In this document: positions 13,901 through 23,069 of the stretch, in pieces
Layout of the letters: the number at the start of each line of letters is the position of its first letter
Numbering within the stretch: position 1 is the stretch's first letter
NCBI RefSeq assembly: GCF_954871325.1
Contig: NC_088777.1
Span: 19,011,366-19,075,365 of the forward strand
Direction of reading: 5' to 3'
DNA from: Gordionus sp. m RMFG-2023
Taxonomy: Eukaryota; Nematomorpha; Gordioida; Chordodea; Parachordodidae
DNA length: 64,000 nt
Notes under the pieces: generated by a model
The model's database searches: none
What the model was told of the DNA's origin: nothing
The model's input: only the letters and a program-made list of their open reading frames with translations
Program-made: the position numbers and the translations under genes

Positions 13901-15540
13901 TTTATTTAAAAAAGGCACTTCTAATAGGGGATTCTTAGTTTCGTCAAAAAAATTAATTTTTAAAACATTTTCTAAATCCTTATGACTCTGTCTATATTCA
14001 TTTTTTTTAAAATTAGAACCTTTTTAATAGGGGATTTTAGTTTAGTCAAAAATTTTTTTGATATTTTAAATATTTTAAAAAAATATGAATATTAACATTT
14101 TCCAAATCCTCTTGAGGAGTTATACATAATTCTACTATTCATTTTTTTAATCTGAGCCTTTTTAATAGGGGATTCTTAGGTATTATTAGTTTAGTCAAAA
14201 AAAATATTTTTTAGATATTTTAAGAAAATTTGAATATTAACATTTTCTGAATCCTCTTGAGGAGTTATTATATAATCCCATTATTTTTTTTTAATTTAAG
14301 CCTTTTTAATAAGGCATTCTTAGTCTAATCAAAAAAATTATTTTTGATATTTTATAAAATTTAATAAAAAAATACGAATACTTATATTTTCTGACTTCTC
14401 TTGAAGAATTAATTATACATGATGCCATATTTATTTTTTAATTTGAGCCTTTTTAATAGGGATTCTTAGTTTAGTCAAAAAATAAAAAAAATTTTTAATA
14501 TTTAAAAAAGGTTAATATTAACATTTTCTTAATCCTCTTGAGGAGTTATACATGGTTCTATATTTATTATTTTAATTTGAGAATTTCTAATAGGGGATAC
14601 TTAGTTTTATTTTAAAAAAATGTATTTTTAACATTTTCAGAATCATATTAAAGATATATATGTATCTATTTAATTTTTTCCCAATATTCCACCAAAATAT
14701 AATTTTGAATTACTTTTAACATTTTCTAAATCATATTAAAGATATTTTAATATTTTTAACAATATTTAATAATTAGCAAAATTTCTTATTTTAGTCATGA
14801 AAAAAAATGTTTTTATACTAATTTACCAGTTTTTTTAAATGAAAAAAAAAACATTTTCTAAATTTTTTTGAAGAGCGGAATCCATATTATTTTTATATAA
14901 TATATGCTTCTTTAATAGGGGATTTTTAGTTTATAGGGATTCCCATTTTAATCATGCCCAATGCTAATAATAATAAAATATGTTTAAAAAAAATTATATA
15001 TTATAAAAACCATGTGTCTGCTTTATCAGTTTCATTCCAAATAAACTTATGTTCTTCTCTTATAACATCCGACAAATTTTTATTTTTGGATCTATATATT
15101 AAATAATCAAAAAATTTATTTTATTATAAGATTCACTGATCTCTTGTTAATTCTTTAATTGAACCACCATAATATGTGATATAATCATTCACCATTTTAA
15201 CATGTTTACTATATGCATCTAGAGTGTCATAGTTTCGCCTATTGCCTCTTTCTTCTTTATCAATTTTATCAACAAATTCTGAGTGATGAGAAGCACTCTT
15301 ATAATTAGTCAGTACTGGATAATGGGCAGCAAATTTACTAGCCTTGGTGGCTAAATCATATCGTTTAAGTCTTAATGAAATATAAATATATTTATTAAAT
15401 AAATAAATTTACCACTTATTATCCTCTTGCTCCCCATCAACGTCTAATTCAGAGCTCAAATCTGAACTCTTAATCTGTATTAAAAATATATATTAAAAGT
15501 ACTATCCATGACTTACGAATTCCAATTTGTATGAATCCAT
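4975..15540 (-). CDS. FRA10AC1: FRA10AC1 homologue, seven exons
   Basis: Exons, in order on the minus strand: 15540-15517, 15474-15416, 15370-15137, 15091-15011, 6227-6005, 5599-5232 and 5017-4975. All introns are GT-AG and the phases join to 343 codons plus TAA. Recognisable family blocks are NRRNYDTLDAYSKHVK and VNDYITYYGG (exon 3), DVIREEHKFIWNE (exon 4), AKKYYDRLFREYC and RWRTSKEVLSGKGQFICG (exon 5), NALVKARLCPECSVKLNF (exon 6), a lysine-rich tail, and the terminal EEEFDEYFQD (exon 7). Exons 5-6 hold the paired CGEKSC and CPEC cysteines. The human protein has 315 residues and is a nuclear, spliceosome-associated factor. An acidic N-terminus fits the family. The donor of exon 2 (AA|GTGGTA) is the weakest site. 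A TTTATT (AATAAA on the minus strand) at 4947-4952 is a possible poly(A) signal. Confidence 0.93.
6455..6550. repeat. hAT end fragment (GTAACT family)
   Basis: Repeated TTAGTTACC, AACTTGTTCCAGTTAC and AAGTAACTAATTATA motifs match the subterminal repeats of the hAT element at 8356-10061. No TIR tip remains. Confidence 0.35.
8356..10061 (-). mobile_element. hAT transposon in FRA10AC1 intron 4
   Basis: The ends are inverted: TAGTGTTGTTAAAATTAC at 8356 and TGACAACACTA ending at 10061. Both ends carry repeated (T)AACTAGTTA and AGTTAC motifs as subterminal repeats. The flanks (TAATGACT on the left, TAATAACT overlapping the right tip) look like a worn 8-bp target duplication. The interior encodes a decayed hAT transposase on the minus strand, which is the sense strand of the host gene. 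Confidence 0.75.
8613..9885 (-). pseudogene. hAT transposase, decayed
   Basis: The upstream part (9885-9409) has HRRCSCHTLNLVAT and PIVTRWGSFYTSL, the typical mid-region of hAT transposases. A second block (about 9210-9050) reads DNIIAAIFYPLFKTDW, and the C-terminal block (9044-8613) has VVITSSAPVERLFSLGKL, the hATC dimerisation motif. A 49-nt GT-AG intron sits just before RFHDLYDN, near 9260-9210. Frame breaks between the blocks and the absence of an N-terminal BED finger make it inactive. The strand is that of the host gene. Confidence 0.75.
10389..12467 (+). mobile_element. hAT transposon (ZMYM1/DUF4371 type) in intron 4
   Basis: The TIRs are CAGTGGCCCCTACA at 10389 and TGTAGGGGCCACTC ending at 12467. 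An 8-bp target duplication is kept at 7 of 8 positions: TGGATAAC (10381-10388) and TGGATAAA (12468-12475). The element is about 2.08 kb, lies antisense to the host gene and encodes a broken transposase. Confidence 0.85.
10560..12283 (+). pseudogene. hAT transposase with DUF4371 and hATC parts
   Basis: The block near 10570-10890 reads VDGKYDVSKSEAIALIVRYV and then GQSYDGASNMSG, typical of ZMYM1-like hAT proteins. The next motif, CHRLNLIIVQLCQSIKELR, lies in another frame, so there is a frameshift near 10885. SSYKDIVNFFLLYDALRAEG follows a 46-nt intron. At 12060-12283 the hATC domain reads LLTIPTTSCTAERVMSKIK and then TRLRSTMKDLFLNNLTILS. At least three introns of 43-50 nt can be read. The element is dead but recent enough to recognise throughout. 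Confidence 0.78.
12830..14960. repeat. Degenerate satellite, unit about 130-150 bp
   Basis: A motif near GAGCCTTTTTAATAGGGGAT, followed by TCTTAGTTTAGTCAAAAAA and later by ACATTTTCTGAATCC and CTTGAGGAGTTATACAT, recurs at about 13325, 13910, 14025, 14155, 14305, 14447, 14578 and 14905, with weaker copies upstream. The spacing is 115-150 bp in the clearest part. No protein is encoded. It fills the 5' third of FRA10AC1 intron 4. Confidence 0.7.
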
Positions 15541-15684
15541 TCTTTTATATGGTTATAGACTCAAAAAATATGATATCTTACTTATCTTATCTAGGACGTT
15601 AGGCATAGACCTGTCCAAAGTGAACGAACGTTAATTATTATTTACTCTACAATTGGCTATTAAATTAATGTATTAATGGTTGCC
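15541..15684. promoter_or_regulatory. Short 5' flank of the FRA10AC1 homologue
   Basis: Only about 140 bp separate the start codon from a truncated hAT copy, so the promoter must be compact or partly formed by transposon DNA. I see no TATA box or other motif that I would defend in this AT-rich context. Confidence 0.25.
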
Positions 15685-16822
15685 TAAAAAATAATCACTA
15701 AAAAACTATCATTGATAGTTGCAAAATATTTAAGAACTCCCACAATTGTAAGAATATTAAAATCAATGAAATGGTCAATGGTTAGATTTTACAACACGTT
15801 AGTCCTTAATTTATATGATGCTAGAACGATTAATAAGTTTGAAAGATTTGTGTAATGATTTTATTATAGGAGCATGTGAAGTCATTTTGTTGGAAGATGA
15901 TTGTCACCATAAAAGGACTTCACTAGTGTAAGTTTCATTATAAATATCAGCATCAAGATTACAATCTGAACAATTATGTCTATATGATTTTTATGGCATA
16001 TGGATTAGATGCCGATTAAATTTAGAAAGATTTACTAGTCCTTTTTCATTCGGAATATTAGAAAACATGAAAGTTCGAAAGCATGTTGTATACGCTTTTA
16101 TATATTTAGACCCTCTATATCAAGTTTTATTGAGTATTGAGTAAAAACAAATGGCTAAAGACCATCCTAAGGATTTATGTATGCAAAACTCCATTATTTA
16201 CAATATATTGAAGGCTAAATACCTACTGGTTATAGTGATAATAATGATAATGAGAGCAACATTGATAATCTTGAAATTTTAATTTTAGATAGAAAAAAAC
16301 AAATTAAATTATCATCAGATAGAAAGGAGGATCAAAAAATGCCTATTGCATCTTTAATAAAAAAAGTTCTCAGAAGTTAAAATAATAAATAAGGATACAA
16401 ATATTTTAAAATTCTGGTATAAAATTCTTCAATATATTCAGATATATATATCTTGTCTATAATCGTCATGGCTGTACCGGCGACACAAATACAATAACTT
16501 ATGTATTATAAGGATAACTATCTTAGGTAAACGTAGAACGTGAATTTATATATTATCTAATTTACGTGGAAATCTCAAGGAAAATATTTTAGATGATATT
16601 ATGATTGTGCGATTGAATAAAACATTTAAAATATAAATTATTTCATTTTTAAATTTTTTAAAATTACGAATATATATATTAAAGTATAATAATAAATGAA
16701 TGAAAAAAGTCTTATTTTGAGTCATTTTTTTATGTTCCCTGAACCCGAACCCTTTTTAAATTTTATTAGTGTACCCGAACCAGGACCTGGATCCTTTTTT
16801 TGTCGTAAGGTTTACATCCCTG
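15685..16822 (+). mobile_element. 5'-truncated hAT copy (GTTCACATCCCTG family)
   Basis: It matches the reverse complement of the hAT at 20857-29921. It starts within the transposase, covers the QSEQLCLYDFYGIWIRCRLN-like block near 15965-16025, VLLSIE (16120) and VMAVPATQIQ (16465), and ends in the TIR (TTTACATCCCTG, ending at 16822). The frame is broken many times. The GAACCCGAACC and GAACCAGGACCTGG subterminal repeats at 16740-16800 are shared with both ends of the other copy. No target duplication is visible because the left end is lost. Confidence 0.7.
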
Positions 16823-17520
16823 GGTAAATGTGAGAACACTATTCTTTCCAAATACAAAGATTATTATATTCTTTTTTTATAGTAAGCATTAAAAGCAAAA
16901 CTAATATCTAATTTGTTAAATTTTCTGTTAAGTATTTTGAGTGTTATAATTATTTCGTGTTGTTTTGGTGTTGAAATTCTATTTAGTTATTGTATTATTA
17001 TTTAGTAAAAGACATATATGACGTAAATAGGTTAACCCACTTATATTTTAATTTCACTTTGTAATCGGCAAAATTATTCTAAGTTTTTCATATTTTATTC
17101 AACCGTAATTACCTATAACGATTACTCTATTTACCTTATTTGGGTCTATACAGTCTCAAGTGTTAATGAATTATACTCTTATACAACGAATAAACTTAAA
17201 AGACATTTATATAACTACTCCAACATATCTATAACAAATGGAACTAGAATTAGGTCTATAAAACACTAAATAAGATAACTTATCAACTATTAGAAAACTA
17301 AACTATCAATAGAATCCAGGGGACTTTTCATAAAATATCATTATTAGTTGGATAACTCGCAGTCAAAAGAGAAATTAGAGATCTTTTCTCAATAATTAAA
17401 TTCCTTCAGAGTCATTCTTCATATTTTCTAGATTAGCCTAAGAATGGTCTTGTAAATTTTTCTGAGTAGAAGCTCGCTTTATGAATTTCCAGAATAGGCC
17501 CAACTCTACTAATGATCTTG
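16823..17520. other. Non-coding AT-rich stretch
   Basis: No gene or repeat boundary is supported here. Confidence 0.3.
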
Positions 17521-17709
17521 TTATTCTGCAGAGCAGGCTATTTTTACACTTAGGAAGGGTTCAAGGGCTGACTCTTCCGGGGGTATATTTACGAGTACTT
17601 GATAAATTAGGTTTCTTGGGGCATGCCTAAGAATATGTCCTACGTTCGATTTTACTGTATTCAATCTTTCTATATAGTAGGAGTATGCCACATCTGGCCC
17701 ATAGAGCAT
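17521..17709 (-). CDS. Unrecognised frame, possible host exon remnant
   Basis: A 62-codon frame has unusually balanced composition for this region: VAYSYYIERLNTVKSNVG, then HILRHAPRNLIYQVLVNIPP, then EESALEPFLSVK. That is not what AT-rich noise produces. I cannot name the family. An in-frame stop lies just upstream of the first methionine, so if it is real it is an internal or terminal exon or a pseudogene piece. It lies next to the hAT-like element at 17807. Confidence 0.25.
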   Translation of the reverse strand: MLYGPDVAYSYYIERLNTVKSNVGHILRHAPRNLIYQVLVNIPPEESALEPFLSVKIACSAE

Positions 17710-17806
17710 AGTTAGTTATAAGGGTAAAAAGTTCTGGTAATATATCTGGGACATTTATTTATTAAAGTTTGTGTCTTATTATTTTCCAGTTTTGTATCCT
17801 TCCAAG

Positions 17807-19001
17807 CATAGGCGTAGCCAGGATTTTCATAAGGGGGGGAATTAAAAAATTAGTGGGGACTTCGCCCCCAGACTCTCTTTTGGGCGGGCCTTCGGCCCGC
17901 TTTTTCTCGGCCTTCGGCCGGGTTACTTTAGTCTATATATAGTCATAAAATATTTTTACACATTTTAATAAAAAAAATAAGCCTGGAACAAATATGAAAT
18001 ATATTTTTATTAGTTTATATAAAATATAATAAATTACTTGTATTGTGTATACCTTAATATAAGAGCATGGTAATAATTTATTCCAAACAATTATAAGAAA
18101 TTTATTTATAAAAAGTAAGTAGACATATAGTTGATTTTACTCTATTATATAAAATTAGTTATAAAATACTAGGTAAAATTTCACTTTTACAGACATATTT
18201 GACAATTAGAGAATATATTACAGCTAATAATTTAACAAATTTTACTAATCAATGCTCTTATTAAATATAGCAAGAATTTGCATTCAATTATTTAACGCCA
18301 TCTATTTATTTTAAGTAAAAATGATATTAAAATTTAATCTTCATATTATTTATGCCACAATGTCTTAAGATATTTTCTGATGTCCTTGTCAATATTTTAT
18401 AGTTTTCTATAAAATATATAATTCGCTATATAGGTAAAAATTACTTGATTGTCATTTGATAATTAGATATACTGTAAACTACGACATATAATATTCAACT
18501 GTTTGTATTGTGCTTTAATATTTTTTTAATTTATGATTTAATTTTATCAATAGTTTTATAATTATATTTTACTTTTATTAAGATAAATAAATTAAAATTA
18601 CTCACTTTATAAAAAATTATATTTGATATATTATATTATTTAGTAATTTTATGGATTTATTATTAATAATTATAATACATTTCACTTCTGTCTTAAGACT
18701 TATCTTTGGCTTATATTCCATTTATTAAAAAACATTTTTGGTTCATTTTATATATTTATAAATTTATTTTCCCAAAAATCTATAAATTATTATGAATAGT
18801 TTTATAAAAAAATATCAACTTTTACATTCTTTCTTATAATTTATTATTTAAGATATATGCATACATATTTAAGGGTCAGGGAGTGAGGGGAGGACTAAGG
18901 GGGATATTTTTTATTAGCTAAAAATGATATTTACAAAAAGTGATAAATTTCTGAAGGGGAGGGGGGGGAATTTCCCCTTGCCCCCCCAGGCTACGCCTAT
19001 G
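17807..19001 (+). mobile_element. Non-autonomous hAT-like element (ATAGGCGTAGCC family)
   Basis: The TIRs are CATAGGCGTAGCCAGG at 17807 and CCAGGCTACGCCTATG ending at 19001. The interior is shared with 32813-34211 and, inverted, with 39884-40921: AGCCTGGAACAAATATG, GACATATTTGACA and ATTTAACGCCATCTATTTA. It carries GC-rich hairpins near its left end. No coding sequence or target duplication is visible at this copy. Confidence 0.75.
17863..17925. repeat. Cluster of perfect GC-rich hairpins
   Basis: Three consecutive palindromes occur close to the left TIR: GGGGACTTCGCCCCC, GCGGGCCTTCGGCCCGC and CGGCCTTCGGCCGG. Their TTCG loops would give stable hairpins in single-stranded DNA or RNA. Equivalents occur in the related copies near 32865-32910, 37620-37680 and 40810-40880. 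Confidence 0.6.
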
Positions 19002-19010
19002 ATATCGAGT

Positions 19011-20597
19011 GTTCGATGAAAGAATTTTCCTCTTTCAAAAAACCTTTGGTCTAAAGTAGCAAATTATGTATTATTTTGTAGCTTTCAAAATTCTCCTTAT
19101 GAAAACTTTATAGTGTCGTATTTTCGGTAAAACCAAAAAAAATATTTTGAAAAGTGCCACATTTAGAACGATGAAACTCATGATAAGAGCGTTTGAAACC
19201 ATGAAACTCATCAAATATATTTATCATTAATATATTTAATTATTTAAGTAAAAAAATATTAACGGAGAAAAAAGAGATAAAATTTTATATACCCCCCTTT
19301 TTTTAAAATGTATATATATTTTTTTTATAGTCCTTTTTAATGTCTTCATAGATTATATATATATATTATATATTAATTTTTTTTATATTTAATTTTTAAT
19401 ATACATTTTAATATATATTTTTTAATCCTTTGTAATTTAATGATTATGAATAAATAATATAATTTATAAATCATTTTTTTAATAGGAATAAATAAATCAA
19501 TTATATAGGCCGCTTTTTTTTATAGATAATTATAATGTATAATATTTTATATAAAACCATTAATGAAATTTTTTAACATATTTTTTAAACTCCAATAAAA
19601 AGAAAATATATTTTCTGTTTCAGTTCCGGTAAAAAAATTGTTCCATTCCAGCTTTCGGAACGTTCCTTATCTAAATATATTTTTTAAATCTACATGTTTT
19701 AATTAATATTTATTTAACCAATTAATGAATAAATTATTACATCGAATAATATATTTTCTAAAAGGTTATCATTTATATTGGTTCTTTGGGATGTTAATAT
19801 AAATTTGAGTGTCGAAAAACAATGTTCAATACTTACCTGGCTACATGGTGCTAATATGATTTGGGCCAATTCATACAGGATAGATTTTTATTGGATTCCC
19901 AGTATTCAAGCAAATTTTTTACTACTTGTTATTACTTTGCTAGTATTGTATAGTTTAATATGATTAATTATTATTATAAAAAATAATATATAAAAGAAAA
20001 TAAAAAGAACTTAATATATGCACCTGTTAGATGGATTATATATTTTTAATTATAGAAATAAATAATAAATTTTATATATTTTCAGGAACGTTCCAAGAAG
20101 TTTCCGGAATTCCGGGTTCCATAAATTTACTTAAAGTTCCGTTTCATGTCCCTGATTATAATAATCTTTATCAATAGCGCCCTCTATAATTAATTTTCTT
20201 ATTTTTAAAATTATAAAAACTAAATAAAATTAAAGTTCTTATTTATTCCTTTAATTTTTTTTACTTAAATATGTTTGTAATAAACATATTTGACGAGTTT
20301 TATTGTTTCAAACGTCCTTTAGAGTTGATTATTTTATTCCTAAAATTATAAAAAACTATATAAAATTTAAATTATTATTCATTAATATTTTTACTTAAAT
20401 CTATTGGAAATAAATGCATTTCGTTTTATCTTCTAAAATGGGGCTTTCAAAATAATTTTTTTTTGTTCTAACAGATATCAACGACACTTTGCATTATATT
20501 AGGAGAATTTTAAGGGCTACAAAATGATATATAATTTGTTACTTTAGACCAAAAATATTTTGAGATTCATTAAAAGAAGAGAAGGCTCTCATCGAAC
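19011..20597. mobile_element. Long-TIR DNA element of unknown superfamily
   Basis: The outer ends are inverted: GTTCGATGAAAGAATTTTCC at 19011 and CTCTCATCGAAC ending at 20597, followed inwards by GGTCTAAAGTAGCAAATTAT and its counterpart. A second inverted block further in (AAACTCATCAAATATATTTA against the GACGAGTTTTATTG region) shows arms of roughly 250 bp. There is no transposase of its own; the centre is occupied by a hAT fragment. Confidence 0.55.
19621..20154 (-). mobile_element. hAT fragment nested in the long-TIR element
   Basis: The right end reads TTCCGTTTCATGTCCCTG (20154), a hAT-like terminus, and GGAACGTTCC blocks occur on both sides. On the minus strand between about 19940 and 19690 a decayed hATC domain is legible: LLEYWESNK, then SIEHCFSTLKFILTSQR, then NLLENILF. 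The element is dead and its left boundary is uncertain. Confidence 0.55.
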
Positions 20598-21059
20598 TTT
20601 GAAGGCCCATAACTCGGAATATATTAAAATTTGGATTTGTATAAAATATACAATCTATTTAACCCTCATTACAAGTTTCATCCTTAAAATGGTTGTCCGA
20701 ATCATTGGGTGATTTGTCATAAAATTACCCACTTATAAAATGTTTTCTTAGAGCTAAAGTTTTTGATAAGTTATCATCATTGAAAATATCGTCACTAGCT
20801 TTTTACAAAGAGGGTGAGGGAAAAAGGGGCTAATTTATTTTAAAATGTCTATAAATCAGGGATGTGAACCCTTCGACAAAAAAAAGGGTCCGGGTTCGGT
20901 AATAAATTTAAAAATGACCCGGGTCCAGGGTTCGGGTCCAGAGGAAACATAAAAATAATGACTCAAATTAGACTTTTTTCATTCATTTTTTATTATACTT
21001 CAATATATATACACATTTATAATTCGAAATGAGATAATTTATATTTTAAATATTTTATT

Positions 21060-21440
21060 CAATCGCACAATCATGATATCTTCTAAAATATCATCCTTCA
21101 GATTTCCACGTAAATTAGTCAACGATGAAAATCCACGTTCTACGCTTACCTAAAATAGATAGTCATTTTTATAATACATAAATTATTGTACTTGTGTTGC
21201 CGGTACAGCCATGACGATTCTAGAAAAGGTATATAATTCTGGATATATTGAAGAATTTTCCTCCCAGAATTTTAAAATGTTTGCATCTCTATTTATTCTC
21301 ATAACTTCCGATAACTTTTCTATTAAAGATACAATAGATATTTTTTGCTCCTTTCTATCAGATGATAATTTAATTTTTTTTCTCTATCTAATAGTAAAAG
21401 TTCCAGATCATCGATATCGTTATCATTATCATTGTTATCG
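21060..21440 (-). pseudogene. hAT transposase C-terminal part
   Basis: On the minus strand this reads LLLLDREK-like acidic linker sequence, then VMAVPATQ, a 42-nt intron (GTACAAT to TTTTAG), then VSVERGFSSL, NLRGNLKDDILEDIMIV and RLNKIFKI plus stop. This is the standard hATC dimerisation region. It belongs to the 20857-29921 element and is separated from its upstream half by the gypsy insertion. Confidence 0.75.
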
Positions 21441-21444
21441 CTAC

Positions 21445-21697
21445 TAATGATCAAATTATTCTGTTTTATTATTTGTCAAATCATAGGATTAAAAATAAAT
21501 TTGTAATTTTGATAAATCATCGCTATGTAAATTAATATTGTATTTGGATGAGTCATCATTGTTTTAGAAATTAATTTATTTTATTTTATTATTAATAAAT
21601 ATATATTTATTTTTGTGAATCTATAAAAGACAAAAAAAAGGGAAAATCATATAATTGGAATTTATTTTTATATTTTTTTTTGGAATTTTATATTTGG
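21445..21697 (+). repeat. Inverted LTR-derived arm at gypsy left end
   Basis: This segment is the reverse complement of LTR sequence found at about 28570-28820 and 21840-22110. It abuts the 3' LTR head to head, forming a palindrome of about 250-bp arms. The GCTAC target duplication lies outside it, so the inverted arm is inside the inserted unit. Confidence 0.75.
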
Positions 21698-22282
21698 GAC
21701 GTCTGGGGTGCCACTTTTATGTTTATACACCCAAATATTTTATATCCCAATAAATTAGATTCTTTAATGCGGTAACTCTTTATTATTTTTCAATTAAAAT
21801 ATATTTAATTTATTTCCACTTTTAAAGACGCGTCAAAAAAAAATATAATTTACAATCCAGAATTCCAAATATAAAATTCCAAAAAAAAATATAAAAATAA
21901 ATTCCAATTATATGATTTTCCCTTTTTTTTTGTCTTTTATAGATTCACAAAAATAAATGTATATTTATTAATAATAAAATAAAATAAATTAATTTCTAAA
22001 ACAATGATGACTCATCCAAATACAATATTAATTTACATAGCGATGATTCATCAAAATTACAAATTTATTTTTAATCCTCTGATTTGACAAATAATAAAAC
22101 AGAATAATTTGATCATTAATAAAATAAATTAATTTCTAAAACAATGATGACTCATCCAAATACAATATTAATTCATATAGCGATGATTCATCAAAATTAC
22201 AAATTTATTTTTAATCCTATGATTTGACAAATAATAAAACAGAATAATTTGATCATTAATAAAAATCTTACCCTTCTTGACA
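21698..22282 (-). repeat. 3' LTR of gypsy element 1
   Basis: Direct repeat of 28406-28849; both begin (plus strand) at GACGTCTGGGGTGCC and end at CTTACCCTTCTTGACA. This copy is longer because an internal block of about 140 bp is tandemly duplicated (near 22110-22260). Confidence 0.85.
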
Positions 22283-22291
22283 CGCCCCCTT

Positions 22292-22864
22292 TTACAAAGA
22301 GCCCAAGTCCCCCTCATCGCTCTCTCCTAGAATCCCCTCCAGTTCCTCATCCGTTATGAGGAAATTCAATATATCACCCACCTCTCTGCTGAATATTCCA
22401 TCCGAGTCCCGGTCTACTCCCTGCGCCTCTTCCGTCCTTAATTTCATGGGATAGGCATCCACCAACTGATTTCCCCCAGAGGTTTCTTCCGAAATGTCCT
22501 CCACGGGCCATTGCATCTCGCCCAGAGATAGCGGAATTGGGTCTGCTAGCTCTCCCTCCGTTTGTCGTAGAATATCTGCCCTCTGGCCCACAATCTCGGC
22601 TACCGGTCGCATCTCCGCCGCGGCTACCAATCTGATAGCAGATGATACCCGGTACTCCGTTTCTTCATTTCCGTTTCGACTATCAAGTGGGCACCTACTC
22701 CGTACATGGCCCCTTTGTTGACATCTGAAGCATCTCCGTAGATCCTCCAATGGCTGTACCCGGGAAGATGTTCTTCTTGCCGTCCTGCGTTCAAAATTAG
22801 TTCGAGGCCGAATTATTAGCTGGATCACTGTATCCCCAATATACCATATTTTATTTATCGCCAT
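22292..22864 (-). CDS. Extra ORF with CCHC knuckle downstream of integrase
   Basis: A 190-codon frame between integrase and the 3' LTR of gypsy element 1. It has an Arg-rich start (RPRTNFERRTARRTSSR), one zinc knuckle (CFRCQQRGHVRSRC) and a strongly acidic C-terminal half ending DEELEGILGESDEGDLG. It is not a Gag in the usual place, since knuckles of the same kind already lie upstream of the protease. It could be a transposed gag segment or an accessory nucleic-acid-binding protein. It shows no envelope features (no signal peptide or membrane segment). Confidence 0.6.
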   Translation of the reverse strand: MAINKIWYIGDTVIQLIIRPRTNFERRTARRTSSRVQPLEDLRRCFRCQQRGHVRSRCPLDSRNGNEETEYRVSSAIRLVAAAEMRPVAEIVGQRADILRQTEGELADPIPLSLGEMQWPVEDISEETSGGNQLVDAYPMKLRTEEAQGVDRDSDGIFSREVGDILNFLITDEELEGILGESDEGDLGSL

Positions 22865-23069
22865 TTTTAAGAATTCGGATATTTGTATCAGTTTTTCTCC
22901 ACCAATAAAATTTCCAGTAATTACGAGAATAAATTACGAAAATAAAAAGAAATATTATTTTATTTTCTTTCAAACTAATTCTAAAGTGAATACTCGTAAA
23001 CAAAATTTTTTTTTATTACTTCTCCCATATATACCCACGATTATTAAGTCATTCCCCCTTTTTTTAAAC

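Larger units (their letters stand above)
6228..15010 (-). other. Intron 4 of the FRA10AC1 homologue, about 8.8 kb
   Basis: The donor TG|GTTTTT (15010) and acceptor AAG|G (6228) restore a tryptophan codon between DKADT and AKRVAKK. The intron holds hAT insertions at 8356-10061 and 10389-12467, a degenerate satellite at about 12830-14960, and a GTAACT-rich hAT end fragment near 6455-6550. From 6560 to 8350 I see only AT-rich sequence, a G-rich run near 6783-6810 and one short open frame (7092-7277) of no recognised kind. Confidence 0.85.

Noticed and set aside
17807-19001. TA target duplication implying a Tc1/mariner element
   Set aside because: The TA next to GGCGTAGCC looked like a 2-bp duplication, but related copies at 32813 and 39884 have clear 8-bp duplications, so TA is part of the terminus.
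22292-22864. Envelope gene of a gypsy element
   Set aside because: Position fits, but the product has a zinc knuckle and an acidic tail, and no signal peptide, cleavage site or membrane anchor.
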